Positions 16,676-24,754 of a DNA stretch of 64,000 nt are shown here, in pieces. The DNA is taken from assembly GCF_009755225.1 (NCBI RefSeq), contig NZ_WQKZ01000009.1, positions 1-64,000 of the forward strand, in the 5' to 3' direction. This DNA is from Hymenobacter ginkgonis. Its GTDB lineage: Bacteria; Bacteroidota; Bacteroidia; Cytophagales; Hymenobacteraceae. The translations under genes were made by a program, and so were the position numbers. Each line of letters starts with the position of its first letter. The first letter of the stretch is position 1. Under the pieces are notes generated by a model. The model ran no database searches and was not told the origin of the DNA. It saw only the letters and a list, made by a program, of their open reading frames with translations.

Positions 16676-17068
16676 CTATTGTTCCGGCAAGCTGCGGGCG
16701 ACTTCCCACTGCTCCACCGGCCGAAACACCACGACTTTGCCCCGCAGCAGTTCTTGCTGCTGCTGGCAGAAAGCGAGTAGGCGCGTGCGCTCGTCGAGCA
16801 GTTCCACGCACAGGGCCAGCTGGCCCGCTTCTACTTCGAGGTGGCGGGCGCGCACGGCCCCGCCCAGCGCGTAGCCGTAGCCGCTGGTGTGGGTAGTAGC
16901 TTGTAAGATGCCGAAGGCGTGCGCCTTGTCGACCAGCGCGTGGGCTAGCGGGTCGGGAAAGAGGCGGCCGCGCAGGCCCGGCGCGGCGTGCTTGTCGGCC
17001 TGGGTGAGGTAGATGCGCAATTCGCCCAGCTCGCGCACGGCGGGCAACGGGGGTGGGGTAGGGGCCAT
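16676..17068 (-). CDS. DUF190 protein, distal gene of the fluoride operon
   Basis: The 130-residue cytosolic protein resembles DUF190 (PII-like fold): ELRIYLTQADKHAAPGL, then LVDKAHAFGILQATTHTSGYGY, matching the KALALVxxARxxGLxGATVxRGxxGFG layout. DUF190 genes often accompany crcB, where they may modulate fluoride export. It lies 10 bases after another DUF190 gene, and its own sequence is more diverged. It is last in the riboswitch-led operon. Confidence 0.78.
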   Translation of the reverse strand: MAPTPPPLPAVRELGELRIYLTQADKHAAPGLRGRLFPDPLAHALVDKAHAFGILQATTHTSGYGYALGGAVRARHLEVEAGQLALCVELLDERTRLLAFCQQQQELLRGKVVVFRPVEQWEVARSLPEQ

Positions 17069-17078
17069 TAGTCAATAC

Positions 17079-17414
17079 TTAATAATGCGCGGCTTGTACT
17101 TCGGTCAGCGTGAGTAGCCCGCCGCTGCCGGCCTCGCTAAACAGGCGCTCGACTTCGGGCAGGAAGCGGGCGATGGCAGCCGGGCTGTCCACGAAGTCCA
17201 GCACCAGGGGCAGGTTTTCGGCCAGGGTCAGCAGCTTGGCCGATTCCACCTGGCCCTGCGCCCCGAAGCCCAGCACGCCCTTGGTGACGGTGGCCCCGGC
17301 CAGGCCCGCCTGCCGCGCCGCGTATACCAGCGCCTCGTAGAGCGGCTGGTGCTGGTGCTTGTCCTGCTCGCTCACGTAGAGGCGTAGCAGCTGCGCCGGT
17401 TGCAAAGTAGCCAT
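17079..17414 (-). CDS. DUF190 protein linked to CrcB
   Basis: The 111-residue product is a clear DUF190: LLRLYVSEQDKHQHQPLYEA, LVYAARQAGLAGATVTKG with VLGFG, ENLPLVLDFVDSPAAI. The fold is PII-like and suggests ligand sensing. It lies 26 bases after crcB and 10 before a second DUF190 gene, all on the minus strand. Two DUF190 genes side by side look like a duplication followed by divergence. Confidence 0.88.
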   Translation of the reverse strand: MATLQPAQLLRLYVSEQDKHQHQPLYEALVYAARQAGLAGATVTKGVLGFGAQGQVESAKLLTLAENLPLVLDFVDSPAAIARFLPEVERLFSEAGSGGLLTLTEVQAAHY

Positions 17415-17440
17415 GCGATAAAAGGGTTAAGAAGAGAAGT

Positions 17441-17818
17441 TTATAAAAAGCGCACCGCCACCACGCCCGCAAACGTGGCCCCCAGCCCCAGCAGCACGCT
17501 GCCGGCCACGTAGAGCGCCCCGTAGGCGTATTCGCCGTCGGTGAGCAGGGCGATGGTTTCGTAGGAGAAGGTCGAAAACGTGGTGAAGCCCCCGCAAAAG
17601 CCCGTGGTGAGCAACAGTCGCAGCTCGGGCGAGCCGATGGTGCCCCGCTCGGCCGCCGCGTAGAAGAAGCCGATGAGCAGGCAGCCCAGCACGTTGACCA
17701 ACAGCGTGCCCAGCGGAAAAGGGTGCACGAAGTGCCGCGCCACCAGCAGCTGCAACAAATAGCGGCCCACGCTGCCCAGGGCCCCGCCCACGGCGATGAT
17801 GGCTAGCAATCGAGACAT
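17441..17818 (-). CDS. crcB: CrcB/Fluc fluoride channel
   Basis: The 125-residue protein has four membrane helices and the Fluc signatures GGALGSVGRYLLQ, GTLLVNVLGCLLIGFF and GFCGGFTTFSTFSYE. Fluc proteins assemble as antiparallel dimers that let F- leave the cell. Only one copy is present, suggesting a dual-topology homodimer. The ATG at 17818 is preferred over the GTG at 17827. It lies 70 bases after eno in the operon headed by the fluoride riboswitch. Confidence 0.95.
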   Translation of the reverse strand: MSRLLAIIAVGGALGSVGRYLLQLLVARHFVHPFPLGTLLVNVLGCLLIGFFYAAAERGTIGSPELRLLLTTGFCGGFTTFSTFSYETIALLTDGEYAYGALYVAGSVLLGLGATFAGVVAVRFL

Positions 17819-17849
17819 AAGGTGCACGTGAGAAGTCAGCCCCGGCGGA

Positions 17850-17865
17850 CTACTGGCGCCAGTAG
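17850..17865. repeat. 16-bp perfect palindrome between eno and crcB
   Basis: CTACTGGCGCCAGTAG is a perfect palindrome lying between the enolase stop and the crcB start. It could form a small hairpin that tunes read-through or protects the message. There is no T tail, so it is probably not a terminator. Confidence 0.5.
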
Positions 17866-17888
17866 CCCACCGAGGCGACCGCCGTCAT

Positions 17889-19187
17889 TTATTGATTCTT
17901 AAAGGCCTTGATGCCCGCAAAGCGCCCCGCGCCGCCCAGCTCGCGCTCGATGCGCAGCAGCTGGTTGAACTTGGCGATGCGCTCGGAGCGCGAGCCGCTG
18001 CCGGTTTTGAGGTGGCCCGCGCCGGTGGCTACCGTCAGGTCGGCCACGAAGGTGTCCTCGGTTTCGCCCGAGCGGTGCGAGACGAACTGGTTGTAGCCGT
18101 TGGCCTGCGCCAGGCGCACGGTGGCGAGCGTTTCGGTGACGGTGCCGATTTGGTTGAGCTTGATGAGCACCGAGTTGGCGATGTGCTGGTCAATACCGGC
18201 TTGCAGGATGGCGGGGTTAGTGCAGAAAATATCGTCGCCCACCAGCTCGATTTTACTCCCTAGGGCCTGGGTGTGCAGCTGCCAGCCGGCCCAGTCGTCC
18301 TCGCCCATGCCGTCTTCGAGCAGGATGATGGGGTACTGGCTTACCCAGCTCACCCACAGGTCGTTGAACTGCGCGGAAGTGAAGGTTTGTTGGGTCGATT
18401 TGAACAAGCGGTACTGGCCCGGCTGGCCATCCTTGCCCTTCTCCCACAGCTCGCTCGACGCGGGGTCGAGGCAGAGCGAGATGTCGGTGCCCGGCCGGTA
18501 GCCAGCCTTCGTGATGGCTTCGAGCAGCAGCTCCACGGCCTCCTCGTTCGACTTCAGGTTGGGCGCGAAGCCGCCCTCGTCGCCTACCCCCGTGTAGTAG
18601 CCCTTCTGCTTAAGCAGGGCCTTGAGGGCGTGAAACGTCTCCACGCTCATGCGAATCGACTCGGCAAAGGTGGGCGCGTTGTGCGAGGCAATCATGAATT
18701 CCTGAAAATCCACGTTGTTATCGGCGTGGCGGCCGCCGTTGAGCACGTTCAGGCAGGGCACAGGCAGCACGTAGCTGGCCTGGTCGGCCAGCTGCCGGTA
18801 GAGCGGTTTTCCGTTAGCGGCGGCCAGGGCGCGGGCGTAGGCCATCGACACGGCCAGGATGGCGTTGGCCCCGAGGCGGCTCTTGTTGGGGGTACCGTCG
18901 AGGGCGATGAGGCGGTGGTCGAGGTCGGCCTGGTCGGTAAGGTCTTGGTTGAGAATAGCCTGGCTGATTTCACCCTGCACGTTGGCCACGGCCTTTTGCA
19001 CGCCCAGGCCGCCGTAGCGCTGGGGGTCGCGGTCGCGCAGCTCCACGGCTTCTTTCTCGCCGGTGCTGGCCCCGGCGGGCACCAGGGCGCGGCCGGTGGC
19101 CCCGCCTTCAAGGGTAATGTCGGCTTCGACGGTGGGGTTACCGCGCGAGTCGAGCACTTCGAGGGCGGTTAGGGAGGTGATTTTCAT
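17889..19187 (-). CDS. eno: Enolase
   Basis: The 432-residue protein is a full-length enolase (2-phosphoglycerate to phosphoenolpyruvate). It has ALEVLDSRGNPTVEADITL at the N-terminus, the catalytic loop GASTGEKEAVELRD, ILLEDGMGEDDWAGW, VLIKLNQIGTVTET and the signature SHRSGETED. Enolase is a classic target of fluoride inhibition. Its place between a ClC exporter and crcB suggests an extra copy made under fluoride stress. The ATG at 19187 gives the standard MKITSLTALEV start; an upstream start would add 14 unusual residues. Whether a housekeeping copy exists elsewhere cannot be seen here. Confidence 0.96.
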   Translation of the reverse strand: MKITSLTALEVLDSRGNPTVEADITLEGGATGRALVPAGASTGEKEAVELRDRDPQRYGGLGVQKAVANVQGEISQAILNQDLTDQADLDHRLIALDGTPNKSRLGANAILAVSMAYARALAAANGKPLYRQLADQASYVLPVPCLNVLNGGRHADNNVDFQEFMIASHNAPTFAESIRMSVETFHALKALLKQKGYYTGVGDEGGFAPNLKSNEEAVELLLEAITKAGYRPGTDISLCLDPASSELWEKGKDGQPGQYRLFKSTQQTFTSAQFNDLWVSWVSQYPIILLEDGMGEDDWAGWQLHTQALGSKIELVGDDIFCTNPAILQAGIDQHIANSVLIKLNQIGTVTETLATVRLAQANGYNQFVSHRSGETEDTFVADLTVATGAGHLKTGSGSRSERIAKFNQLLRIERELGGAGRFAGIKAFKNQ

Positions 19188-19240
19188 AGGGGATTGAAAA
19201 AATGAAGTAGGATAAAATGGCCGGACCAACTTGGTCAGGG

Positions 19241-19702
19241 CTAGGCGGGGGGTGAATCGGGGGCGTTGGCTTGCGCCAGCAGCTGGTTGGCTAACTCGGT
19301 GAGGCGCAGCACACGGGCATCCCAGTCGGGAGCCAGGGCCGGGGGTAGGGCCCCATAGCTGCTGAACTTGGCGGCCGGCGCGTCGCCCAGGATTTCCCAG
19401 AGCTGGGCGGCGCGGAAGGCTACCTCGTGGCGGGGCGAGCGGGTCTGCGTGTCGAGGCGGTAGGCGGCGTGCAAGGCGGCCAGCTCGGCGTGAAACGCCT
19501 CGGCCGTGGCGGCCAGGGCGGCGCGGTCGGCCGCGGGCAAGTCGGCAGCCCAGCGCTGGGCAATGCCGGGCGCGGGCGGCCCCAGCACCGCCCGCAGGCT
19601 GGCCAGGCGGTCTTCGAGCAGGAGCATCAGCGAGCTGAGCACCCGCTGGTGCGTGGCCGAGAGCGGGAACCCGGCCGGCGGGGTGGGCAAAGGACTAGGC
19701 AT
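19241..19702 (-). CDS. Uncharacterised helical protein in the fluoride operon
   Basis: The 153-residue product is rich in Ala and Leu, soluble and probably all-helical (HQRVLSSLMLLLEDRLASLR, FHAELAALHAAYRLD, VLRLTELANQLLAQ). No family is recognised. Its ATG overlaps the PAP2 stop (ATGA at 19699-19702), so translation is coupled, and enolase follows after 53 bases. Its place inside a fluoride-responsive operon is the only functional clue. Confidence 0.65.
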   Translation of the reverse strand: MPSPLPTPPAGFPLSATHQRVLSSLMLLLEDRLASLRAVLGPPAPGIAQRWAADLPAADRAALAATAEAFHAELAALHAAYRLDTQTRSPRHEVAFRAAQLWEILGDAPAAKFSSYGALPPALAPDWDARVLRLTELANQLLAQANAPDSPPA

Positions 19703-20301
19703 CAGACAACTGGTGGGGAAGAAGCGGGGGAAAGTGGCACATAGCGCGCGATAATCCAGGTATAGAGCCAACTCACGCCGTAGGCCAGGGGCAGGCTCAG
19801 CAGCGCGGGCACCAGCACGTCGGAAGGGTAGTGCACACCCAGGTACACCCGGCTGTAGGCCACCAGCGCCGCCCAGGGGAATAGCACCCAGGCTAGCCCC
19901 GGCAGCCGGTGCCGGGCCGTGAAAAACAAGTAAAACGCCAGCGCAAACACATTGCCGGCGTGCGACGACACGAAGCCGTAGGGGCCGCCCCGGTAGCCGT
20001 GCAGCAGGTGCAGCTGCCCCACCAGACCGGGCTCGTGGCTGGGCCGCAGCCGGTGCGCCCAGGGCTTGAGCAGCCCGGATGCCAGCTGGTCGCTGGCCAG
20101 AATTAGCACCGCAATCAGCGGCACCAGCACCCAGGCCCGCCGGCCGAAGCTGCCCACCAGCACGGCCAGCAGCGCGGCGTAGAACGGCACCCAGGTAAAC
20201 GTCTGGCTCGCCCACCACAGCAGGCCGTCCCAAAAGGGCGCGTGGTGGCCATTAACCAGCAGTAGCAGGCGCGTGTCTAGGGTTTGCAGCTGGTCGAGCA
20301 T
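19702..20301 (-). CDS. PAP2-family membrane phosphatase
   Basis: The 199-residue protein has the three phosphatase motifs of the PAP2 superfamily: KPWAHRLRPS (KxxxxxxRP), FVSSHAGNVFAL (SxH) and YSRVYLGVHYPSDVL (SRxxxxxHxxxD), set among about five membrane helices. Substrates could be undecaprenyl pyrophosphate, phosphatidic acid or related lipids. Phosphatases and pyrophosphatases are frequent fluoride targets, which may explain its place here. It is separated from the ClC gene by 44 bases and overlaps the next gene. Confidence 0.9.
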   Translation of the reverse strand: MLDQLQTLDTRLLLLVNGHHAPFWDGLLWWASQTFTWVPFYAALLAVLVGSFGRRAWVLVPLIAVLILASDQLASGLLKPWAHRLRPSHEPGLVGQLHLLHGYRGGPYGFVSSHAGNVFALAFYLFFTARHRLPGLAWVLFPWAALVAYSRVYLGVHYPSDVLVPALLSLPLAYGVSWLYTWIIARYVPLSPASSPPVV

Positions 20302-20345
20302 GGCGAGGAAAAGGAGGGTGGTGAAGAAAAAGGCCGCGGCCTGCC

Positions 20346-21659
20346 CTAGGGCCGCCGGTCGGCCGGCTGGTGCAGCGCCCCCAGGCGGCGGCCCCGGTGG
20401 CGGCCCAACAGCGGGTGCTTAGGCTGGCCCACCTGCTGAGAGGAGTAGATGCCGCTGTGGCCCGAAAACAGGTAGGCCACCACGCAGCTCAGCCCCAGGT
20501 AGATGCCCGCGTGGGTACCAAATAGCTCCAGGCCCATGAACAGGCAGGCCAGTGGCGTATTGGCCGCACCCGCAAACACGCCCACGAAACCCATCGCCGC
20601 CAGCAGCGCCACCGGCAGCGGCAGCACTACGGCCAGCGCCGAGCCCAGCGCCGCCCCGATGAAAAACAGCGGCGTGACCTCCCCGCCCTTGAAGCCCGCC
20701 CCCAGCGTGAGGGCCGTCAGGGCCAGCTTCCAGGCAAAATCCTGGGGCGGCAGCGGGTGCTGAAATGCCTCCACGATGACCGGCACGCCCAGGCCAGCGT
20801 AGCGCATGGTGCCCAGCGCCCACATGATGCCCGCTACCAGCACGCCGCCCACCACCGGCCGCAGCGGCGCGTAGGCGATGCGGGCAAACTGCTTACTTAT
20901 CCAGTGGGTGAGGGTAGCGAAGCTGCGGGCCGTGAGGCCAAACAAGGCCCCCACCAGCAGGGTGCAGCCCAGCCCTGGGGCCGTGAGCGGCAGGGCCGCT
21001 AGCGCGGGGTAGGCGGTGTGGCCCACGCCCCAGGCCCGCGTGACGGCATCGGCCACCATAGCGGCCAAAAAGCTGGGCAAAATGGCCTCGTAGCGCATCG
21101 AGCCGAGCAGAAACACCTCCAGCCCGAACACGGCCCCGGCTAGCGGCGTGCCAAACACGGAGGCGAAGCCCGCGCTCATGCCCGCGATGAGTAGCAGCTG
21201 CCGCTCGCGCCGGGGCAGCCAGCGCGAAAGCTGGTCGGCCAGCGCCCCGCCCATCTGCACGGCCGTGCCCTCGCGGCCCGCCGAGCCGCCAAACAGGTGC
21301 GTGAGCAGCGTGCCGCCCAGCACCAGCGGCACCAGCCGCAGCGGAATTACTTCGCTCGGGGCGTGGATTTCGTCCAAAATCAAGTTGTTGCCCTTCACCA
21401 CCCGGTTGCCAAAGCGGTGGTAGGCCAGCCCCACCAGCAGGCCGCCCACCGGCAGCAGCGCCAGGGCCCAGGGGTGGGTTTCGCGCCAGCGCGTCACCCA
21501 TTCCAAACTCACTAAGAAGCCGGCCGAGGCAGTGCCGGCCAGCGCGCCGACCAAGCTGGAGAGCAGCAGCCAGCGCCCCACAAACCAAGCCGTGGGGGTA
21601 GGCGAGAGGGCCCGTAAACGGGCGGGTACTAAGCGGGAGTAAAGGGGGTGATAAGCCAC
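20346..21659 (-). CDS. eriC: ClC-family exporter, probably the fluoride/proton antiporter type
   Basis: The 437-residue protein has the ClC fold with its three selectivity loops. These read GNNLI (where chloride types have GSGIP), GGSAGREGTAVQMGG (with the gating Glu in GREGT) and GFKGGEVTPLFFIGAALG. The altered first loop is typical of fluoride-specific CLC-F proteins rather than chloride transporters. It is the first gene behind a fluoride riboswitch on the minus strand, which strongly supports F-/H+ antiport. The last 25 residues form a basic tail (HRGRRLGALHQPADRRP). Confidence 0.9.
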   Translation of the reverse strand: MAYHPLYSRLVPARLRALSPTPTAWFVGRWLLLSSLVGALAGTASAGFLVSLEWVTRWRETHPWALALLPVGGLLVGLAYHRFGNRVVKGNNLILDEIHAPSEVIPLRLVPLVLGGTLLTHLFGGSAGREGTAVQMGGALADQLSRWLPRRERQLLLIAGMSAGFASVFGTPLAGAVFGLEVFLLGSMRYEAILPSFLAAMVADAVTRAWGVGHTAYPALAALPLTAPGLGCTLLVGALFGLTARSFATLTHWISKQFARIAYAPLRPVVGGVLVAGIMWALGTMRYAGLGVPVIVEAFQHPLPPQDFAWKLALTALTLGAGFKGGEVTPLFFIGAALGSALAVVLPLPVALLAAMGFVGVFAGAANTPLACLFMGLELFGTHAGIYLGLSCVVAYLFSGHSGIYSSQQVGQPKHPLLGRHRGRRLGALHQPADRRP

Positions 21660-21710
21660 GGGAGCGAACGCTAAGATGAACTACTCGGCGTAGCCACCAG
21701 GGCCAGCCGT

Positions 21711-21775
21711 CTCGTAGGAATCATCAGCGCAGCGCACCAGGCGCCGGCGGTTCGCGGTGGAAATCCATCACCGTA
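21711..21775 (-). promoter_or_regulatory. Fluoride riboswitch (crcB motif)
   Basis: On the minus strand the run GGTGATGGATTTCCACC is followed by GCGAACCGCC, a GCGC-loop-GCGC stem and CTGATGATTCCTAC. This is the order and spacing of the fluoride riboswitch: a GGxGAUG...CC stem, a short P3 arm and a UGAUgxxxCCUAC tail that forms the pseudoknot. It sits 51 bases upstream of the ClC start and should turn on the operon when fluoride binds. Confidence 0.88.
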
Positions 21776-21893
21776 CTGCGCCCTTATACGAGGCGACGAC
21801 GGGCGGGTTGTGATAATTGGGCAGCCTGCCGGCTATTATTGCTAAAAACCTGTGGCGGGCCCGGCCGTTAAGGAGGCTTCTTTGCCTGCTGCC

Positions 21894-22895
21894 ATGACCA
21901 GTTTCCCTTTCTTGTCTGCGGCCCGGCGGTGGCGTGCGGCGGCCGGGGCCGGCTTTGCCCTGCTGGCCTGGCTGAGCGGCTGCGTGGTAGCGCAGGTAGG
22001 CGCTTCGCGGGCGCTGGACGCGCCGGCGGCTGCCGTGGCGTGTGCCCCCGCCGAGCTGCCTTACGCGCTCCCCGGCCCGGTGCTGACGGCCCCGCAGCTA
22101 GCGGCCGATACCCTGCTGCGCCGCCACTTCACGGCCCCCACGCTGGCCGCTGCCAACCGCTACGGCCTGGCGCCGGCCCTGCATCAGCTGGTGGCGGCCC
22201 CACTTGGCTCGCTGGCCCGCCTGAGCGCCCGGCAGCGCGTGGGCGAGCAGCTGGCGGCCCTGGCCCTGCTGGTGGGCAGCACCACCGCCGAGCTGGACTG
22301 CGAGGAGGAGCGCGCCGACCAGGTGGCCGATTACCTGCTCGACCAGGCCGCTCGCCGCATCCGGCGCTACACGCTGCTGGCCATCGTGCTCGGGGCCCTG
22401 GGCACGGTCGTCACCGGCGGGCTGGCGCTGCTGGAAGTGCGCAAATCAATTTACCGCCCGGTTGGCATCGCGTTTGGCCTGGCCGGGGCGGCGCTGGGGT
22501 TGCTCAGTCTCTACGCCCCCGATGCGCGCATTTCCTACGCGCACCGCCGCAACGCGCTGGCCAACATTGGCTTAGTGGACCTAGGGCCGGTGACTACGCA
22601 GCCGCGCACCCTGGCCGCGCCGGTGTGGGCCTACCTCACGGCCCCCGCTGGCGCGACGGGCGCGCTTTCGCGGCGCGAAGCCCTGCTGCACCGCTGGCAA
22701 ACCACCGGCGAGCTAGGGGCTAGAAGTTCCGCTGACCGGCAGCGCCTGCTGCACCTGCTCTTCGGCCGCGGCGGCACCTACGCGGCCAGCGAGCTGCAAA
22801 TGCGGGCCAACTTCTACGACCAGCTCGAATCCAGCGTGGCGCTGCTAAAGCAGGAGCTAACCCAGCTGGCCGCGCAGGTGGCGGCGCTGCCGTAG
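21894..22895 (+). CDS. Uncharacterised lipoprotein with two membrane helices
   Basis: The 333-residue product begins with a signal ending in a lipobox (LLAWLSGC). It has an Ala-rich helical domain with a cluster DCEEERADQVADYLLDQAARR (about residues 140-160). Two adjacent hydrophobic helices follow (RYTLLAIVLGALGTVVTGG and PVGIAFGLAGAALGLLS), then a helical C-terminus. No family is recognised. It diverges from the fluoride operon and converges on gpmA with only two bases between stops. The ATG at 21894 was chosen because it puts the signal peptide at the N-terminus. Confidence 0.6.
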   Translation: MTSFPFLSAARRWRAAAGAGFALLAWLSGCVVAQVGASRALDAPAAAVACAPAELPYALPGPVLTAPQLAADTLLRRHFTAPTLAAANRYGLAPALHQLVAAPLGSLARLSARQRVGEQLAALALLVGSTTAELDCEEERADQVADYLLDQAARRIRRYTLLAIVLGALGTVVTGGLALLEVRKSIYRPVGIAFGLAGAALGLLSLYAPDARISYAHRRNALANIGLVDLGPVTTQPRTLAAPVWAYLTAPAGATGALSRREALLHRWQTTGELGARSSADRQRLLHLLFGRGGTYAASELQMRANFYDQLESSVALLKQELTQLAAQVAALP

Positions 22896-22897
22896 CC

Positions 22898-23590
22898 CTA
22901 TTCCGTTAGCAAATAATGGTTTACCCGCTCCAGGTTGTCATTGAGCTGGTACACCATCGGCACGCCGGTTACGATGTCGAGCTGGGTCACCTGCTCGTCG
23001 GTGAGCTTGTCGATGTACTGCACTAGGGCCCGCAGGCTGTTACCGTGGGCGCAGACGATAACTTTTTGCCGCTGGCGCAGGGCGGGCATTACCGTCTCGG
23101 TCCAGAAGGGCAGGACGCGGGCCAGCGTTTCGCTCAGGTTCTCGGTCAGGGGCAGCTCGCGGTCGGTGAGGTGCTGGTAGCGCGGGTCGTGGCCGGGGTA
23201 GCGCGGGTCGGCGGGCGTGATGGCAGGCGGGTGCGCGTAGGGGTCGCGCCGCCACAGCAGTACCTGCCCGGCCCCGTACTGGGCTTCGGCGGCGGCCTTG
23301 TTCTGGCCCTGCAGCGCCCCGTAGAAGCGCTCATTGAGCCGCCAGGTCTTCTGCACCGGAATCCAGAGCAGGTCCAGCTCTTCCAGCACGATGTCCATCG
23401 TTTTGATGGTGCGCTTGAGGTAGGAAGTGTAGCCCACGTCGAAGCGGAAACCGTGCTTGTGCAGCAGCTGGCCGGCGCGGTGGGCCTCGGCCACGCCCTG
23501 GGGCGTGAGGTCCACGTCGGTCCAGCCGGTGAAGACGTTGGCCAAATTGGTGGTGCTCTCGCCGTGGCGAAGCAAAACGATGTCGGGCAT
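22898..23590 (-). CDS. gpmA: 2,3-bisphosphoglycerate-dependent phosphoglycerate mutase
   Basis: The 230-residue protein has the dPGM signature LLRHGEST (catalytic His9) and NVFTGWTDVDLTPQG. It also has SYLKRTIKTMDIVLEE, RLNERFYGALQGQNKAA and the second His in CAHGNSLRALVQY. It converts 3- to 2-phosphoglycerate, the step just before enolase, and so lies near another glycolytic gene in a fluoride-related region. It follows the exchanger gene by 25 bases on the minus strand and is probably co-transcribed with it. Confidence 0.95.
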   Translation of the reverse strand: MPDIVLLRHGESTTNLANVFTGWTDVDLTPQGVAEAHRAGQLLHKHGFRFDVGYTSYLKRTIKTMDIVLEELDLLWIPVQKTWRLNERFYGALQGQNKAAAEAQYGAGQVLLWRRDPYAHPPAITPADPRYPGHDPRYQHLTDRELPLTENLSETLARVLPFWTETVMPALRQRQKVIVCAHGNSLRALVQYIDKLTDEQVTQLDIVTGVPMVYQLNDNLERVNHYLLTE

Positions 23591-23615
23591 GGGGTAGGGA
23601 AAAGTAGTAGGGTTG

Positions 23616-24668
23616 TTAGTGACTGATAGCCAGCAGCCCCAGCATACCCAGCGCATATAGCGCGAGCACTGCCAGCGAGTCGAGGCCCATGCGGGCCACC
23701 TGCCGCTGCGGCCGGAAAACCAGCCCATAGACGTACACGCAGGTGAGCAGCATGCCCAGGCCTGTGAGGTAGAGGTCAGCCTTGCCGGCGTGGGGCAGCG
23801 CGGCCTGGCCCGAGAGCGCGCTGGCCACCACAAACAGCACCGGCAAAAAGGCGTTGCCCCCAAAAATATCGCTGACGGCCAGCTCATACGCGCCCGCTTT
23901 CATCGAGGCCAGGCCAGTCGATACCTCGGGCAGCGAGGTAGCCGCCGCCAGCACCGTGGCCCCAAACAGCAGGCCGCTCAAACCCCAGTGGGTGGCCAAG
24001 GCGTCGCCGCTGCGCTCCAGCACCACGCCGGCCACCAGTGTCACCACGGCCGAAGCCAGGAATACGAGCCCCGTGCGCCCGGTGCTGGCCGGGGGCTGTG
24101 GTTGGGCCGGGGCCGGGGGCTTAGGCGGCGGGCTGCCAGTTGGGGCCGCGTCGTGCGCCTGCCAGGGCAAGCCTTTTTGCGCTTTCCCAATCAGCCACAG
24201 GCCCACCACCCAGAGCCCTAGGATGAGCAGGCCCGCCGGGGTCGCGCGGGCCACGATAACGGCGGCCGGCAGTTGGCTGCCCACCAGCACGGCCGCCAGC
24301 ACGGCCAGCACCAGCACGCCTTCCAGCGCCAGCGCCAGCGAGGCGGCCCGGTAAGTGAGGGCCGCTTTTTTGCCCAGGCCAAATACGTCGAGCACCACCA
24401 GCACCAGCGTCTGCATCGCAATGCCGCCCAGGATGTTGCCGATGGCCAGCTCCAGGTGCTGGCTCAGGGCGGCGCTGACCGTGATGGCCAGCTCGGGCAG
24501 GTTGGTGACCACGGCTAGCAGCAGCAGGCCGCCCAGCGCCTGGCCCAGCCCGAAGCGCTTGGCCAGCACCGAGGTGGCATTGGCCAGGTAAATGCCGGCC
24601 ACCCAGACGGCCGCCCCGGCCGCCGCAAAGGCCAGCAGCAACAGGGGAATAGATAAGTGTGCGAACAT
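23616..24668 (-). CDS. CaCA-superfamily cation/Ca2+ exchanger-like membrane protein
   Basis: The 350-residue protein has about ten membrane helices in two inverted halves. Each half carries an alpha repeat: VVTNLPELAITVSAALSQHL with IGNILGG, and AAATSLPEVSTGLASMKAG with VSDIFGGN. These are the ion-binding motifs of Na+/Ca2+ and cation/Ca2+ antiporters. A Pro-rich cytoplasmic loop (about residues 180-205) joins the halves. It leads a two-gene unit with gpmA. Na+/Ca2+ exchangers have been seen near fluoride genes, but no riboswitch is found upstream here. Confidence 0.85.
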   Translation of the reverse strand: MFAHLSIPLLLLAFAAAGAAVWVAGIYLANATSVLAKRFGLGQALGGLLLLAVVTNLPELAITVSAALSQHLELAIGNILGGIAMQTLVLVVLDVFGLGKKAALTYRAASLALALEGVLVLAVLAAVLVGSQLPAAVIVARATPAGLLILGLWVVGLWLIGKAQKGLPWQAHDAAPTGSPPPKPPAPAQPQPPASTGRTGLVFLASAVVTLVAGVVLERSGDALATHWGLSGLLFGATVLAAATSLPEVSTGLASMKAGAYELAVSDIFGGNAFLPVLFVVASALSGQAALPHAGKADLYLTGLGMLLTCVYVYGLVFRPQRQVARMGLDSLAVLALYALGMLGLLAISH

Positions 24669-24754
24669 GCGGGAGCAGGTAAAGTAGGAGGCCCATACGG
24701 CCCGCCCGCCCTTTTTGCCGGAAAATCCGCGCTACGGCCCCGACCTTCGCGCCC

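Noticed and set aside
18273..19172. 299-codon plus-strand frame opposite enolase
   Set aside because: It is antisense to the enolase gene, with no family match.
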